The notes beneath the pieces were generated by a model that was not told the DNA's origin, ran no database searches, and saw nothing but the letters and a program-made list of their open reading frames with translations. 62,973 nt of DNA, taken from NCBI GenBank assembly GCA_001790855.1, contig MGDH01000028.1:1-62973 (forward strand). Reading direction: 5' to 3'. Source of the DNA: Candidatus Schekmanbacteria bacterium RIFCSPLOWO2_02_FULL_38_14 (lineage in GTDB: Bacteria > Schekmanbacteria > GWA2-38-11). A program made the position numbers and the translations under genes. Below, piece after piece: positions 61,948 through 62,973 of the stretch (position 1 is the first letter of the stretch; each line of letters begins with the position of its first letter).

Positions 61948-62973
61948 ATGAAAAAAATTATAATTAAAAAACCAGAGGTGCTGTCACTTGTCATTTTTGC
62001 TTTTATTTTCGTATTTAACACAGTTCTTATAAGCTCTGTTTTTTCATCTGATGATATTTCATTAACGACGATACCTAATAAAGGCAAAAAGGGGAAAATT
62101 GACAGCGTTATAAAAGAACTGATAGGAAAGTTTTCAGCAAAGGGATTGCCAGAGGCTCAGAAGTTCGCTTCTGAACGCAATATCAAGTTAAAAAATAATA
62201 AAGTTGAAGTTATTTTAACCCTGGTAGATGGTTCATCAATTGACAATAATGCTTTATCCTCGCTTGGAGTTGAAGTTGATAAGTCATATGATAATTTAAT
62301 AAAAGCTTATGTGCCGATATATCGTTTAAAAACTTTAGAAAGCAAATTCCCTGAAATCCAGAGAATAAGACTTCCCTTTAAGCCCTTGGAACTGCATACA
62401 AGCGAAGGCGTGAGTCTAACTGGCGCCTCAAGTTGGCAAACATCAGGCTACAAAGGAGCAGGATTAAAGATTGCAGTAATAGACCTCGGTTTTGATAACC
62501 TCACAGAAACAAAAGCCCATGGAGACCTTCCGTCAACAGTTATCACACACGATTACACAGGTGCCGGACTTGAAACAGACACTGTCCACGGAACTGCAGT
62601 AGCAGAAGCTGTCTATGATATGGCGCCTGATGCACAGCTCTATCTTTATAAAATAGGTGATGAAGTTGACCTTGCAGCGGCAAAAAATGATTCTATAACT
62701 AACGGAATAAATATAATTAACCATTCTGTAGGATGGGTAAATACAGGAGCATATAATGGAACTGGAATAATATGCAATATTGCAAATGATGCAAGGACAA
62801 ACGGAATACTCTGGGTTAATTCAGCAGGTAATTATGCTGCCAAGCATTATGAAGGCATATTTACTGATACAGACGGAGACGGATGGCATCAATACATCTC
62901 ATCACCAGTTGATGAAATAAACTGGATATCTGCTTCAGCAGGAGAGTATATTTCTGTGTTTTTAAGCTGGGAT
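61948..62973 (+). CDS. Secreted subtilisin-like (S8) serine protease, 3' end outside the window
   Basis: The frame stays open to the window end (342 codons). There is an N-terminal signal anchor (about 10-33; VLSLVIFAFIFVFNTVLISS), a propeptide-like region (about 45-150), then the S8 catalytic core: Asp in LKIAVIDLGFDNL, His in DTVHGTAVAEAVYDMAPDAQ and the oxyanion Asn in NSAGNYAAKHYEG. The Ser should lie beyond the edge. DTDGDGW recalls a calcium-binding loop. It is preceded by a -24/-12 promoter and shared activator sites. Whether it ends in a PEP-CTERM or other sorting tail cannot be seen. Confidence 0.88.
   Translation, partial: MKKIIIKKPEVLSLVIFAFIFVFNTVLISSVFSSDDISLTTIPNKGKKGKIDSVIKELIGKFSAKGLPEAQKFASERNIKLKNNKVEVILTLVDGSSIDNNALSSLGVEVDKSYDNLIKAYVPIYRLKTLESKFPEIQRIRLPFKPLELHTSEGVSLTGASSWQTSGYKGAGLKIAVIDLGFDNLTETKAHGDLPSTVITHDYTGAGLETDTVHGTAVAEAVYDMAPDAQLYLYKIGDEVDLAAAKNDSITNGINIINHSVGWVNTGAYNGTGIICNIANDARTNGILWVNSAGNYAAKHYEGIFTDTDGDGWHQYISSPVDEINWISASAGEYISVFLSWD

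Overview
The window reads as one AT-rich chromosomal stretch from a Gram-negative bacterium. It encodes ADP-heptose and dTDP-rhamnose synthesis for LPS, apolipoprotein N-acyltransferase, two secreted lipoproteins, a decaheme-type cytochrome c, a PEP-CTERM protein and HtrA and FtsH proteases. Gene orders such as ruvC-ruvA-ruvB behind yebC, and cmk-rpsA-IHF behind hisC-tyrA-aroA, resemble delta-proteobacteria and neighbouring candidate phyla. I cannot place it more precisely; a Schekmanbacteria-like lineage is only a guess. The base composition looks even throughout, and I saw no phage, integron or CRISPR array and no tRNA or rRNA gene.

Layout. 1-3350: a frameshifted IS256-type transposase, then three small secreted or lipoprotein genes. 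3430-10529 (minus): glnD-yebC-ruvC-ruvA-ruvB and an AMIN-domain amidase. 10640-14131: a PEP-CTERM protein with a sigma-54 type promoter, an IS1595 stub, an orphan ParB-like gene and a glycosyltransferase. 14204-17232 (plus): nucleoside phosphorylase and a CHASE2 adenylate cyclase. 17248-26041 (minus): multiheme cytochrome and a surface-sugar operon (DegT aminotransferase, unknown gene, hldE, wecB, a gutted nucleotide-sugar dehydrogenase, rmlA, rmlB, rmlD). 26042-27650: remnants and a small secreted protein. 27868-32334 (plus): tilS, a two-domain KaiC-like protein and a soluble histidine kinase. 32383-36144 (minus): folD, htrA, lnt. 36356-44433 (plus): hisC-tyrA-aroA-cmk-rpsA-IHF and der. 44437-50031 (minus): pgsA, asd, pdxJ, folP, ftsH. 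50264-62973: an IS200 remnant, a TMTC-like membrane/TPR protein, an AbiEii remnant, DUF3047, miaB, a methyltransferase, gpsA, larB, bioD, lon and the start of a subtilase.

Two themes stand out. First, the PEP-CTERM gene at 11563 and the subtilase gene at 61948 share a -24/-12 promoter and an identical 13-base upstream motif, which suggests a sigma-54 regulon for secreted proteins. Second, the window is full of short dispersed palindromic repeats. Some have entered reading frames: an AT-rich repeat supplies the tail of a glycosyltransferase, a MITE end supplies the last residues of MiaB, and a block of hairpins adds about 50 residues inside a membrane protein. Several genes are decayed (wecC-like, AbiEii-like, IS256, IS1595, IS200, a repeat-protein fragment), so reductive decay and repeat traffic are both active here.
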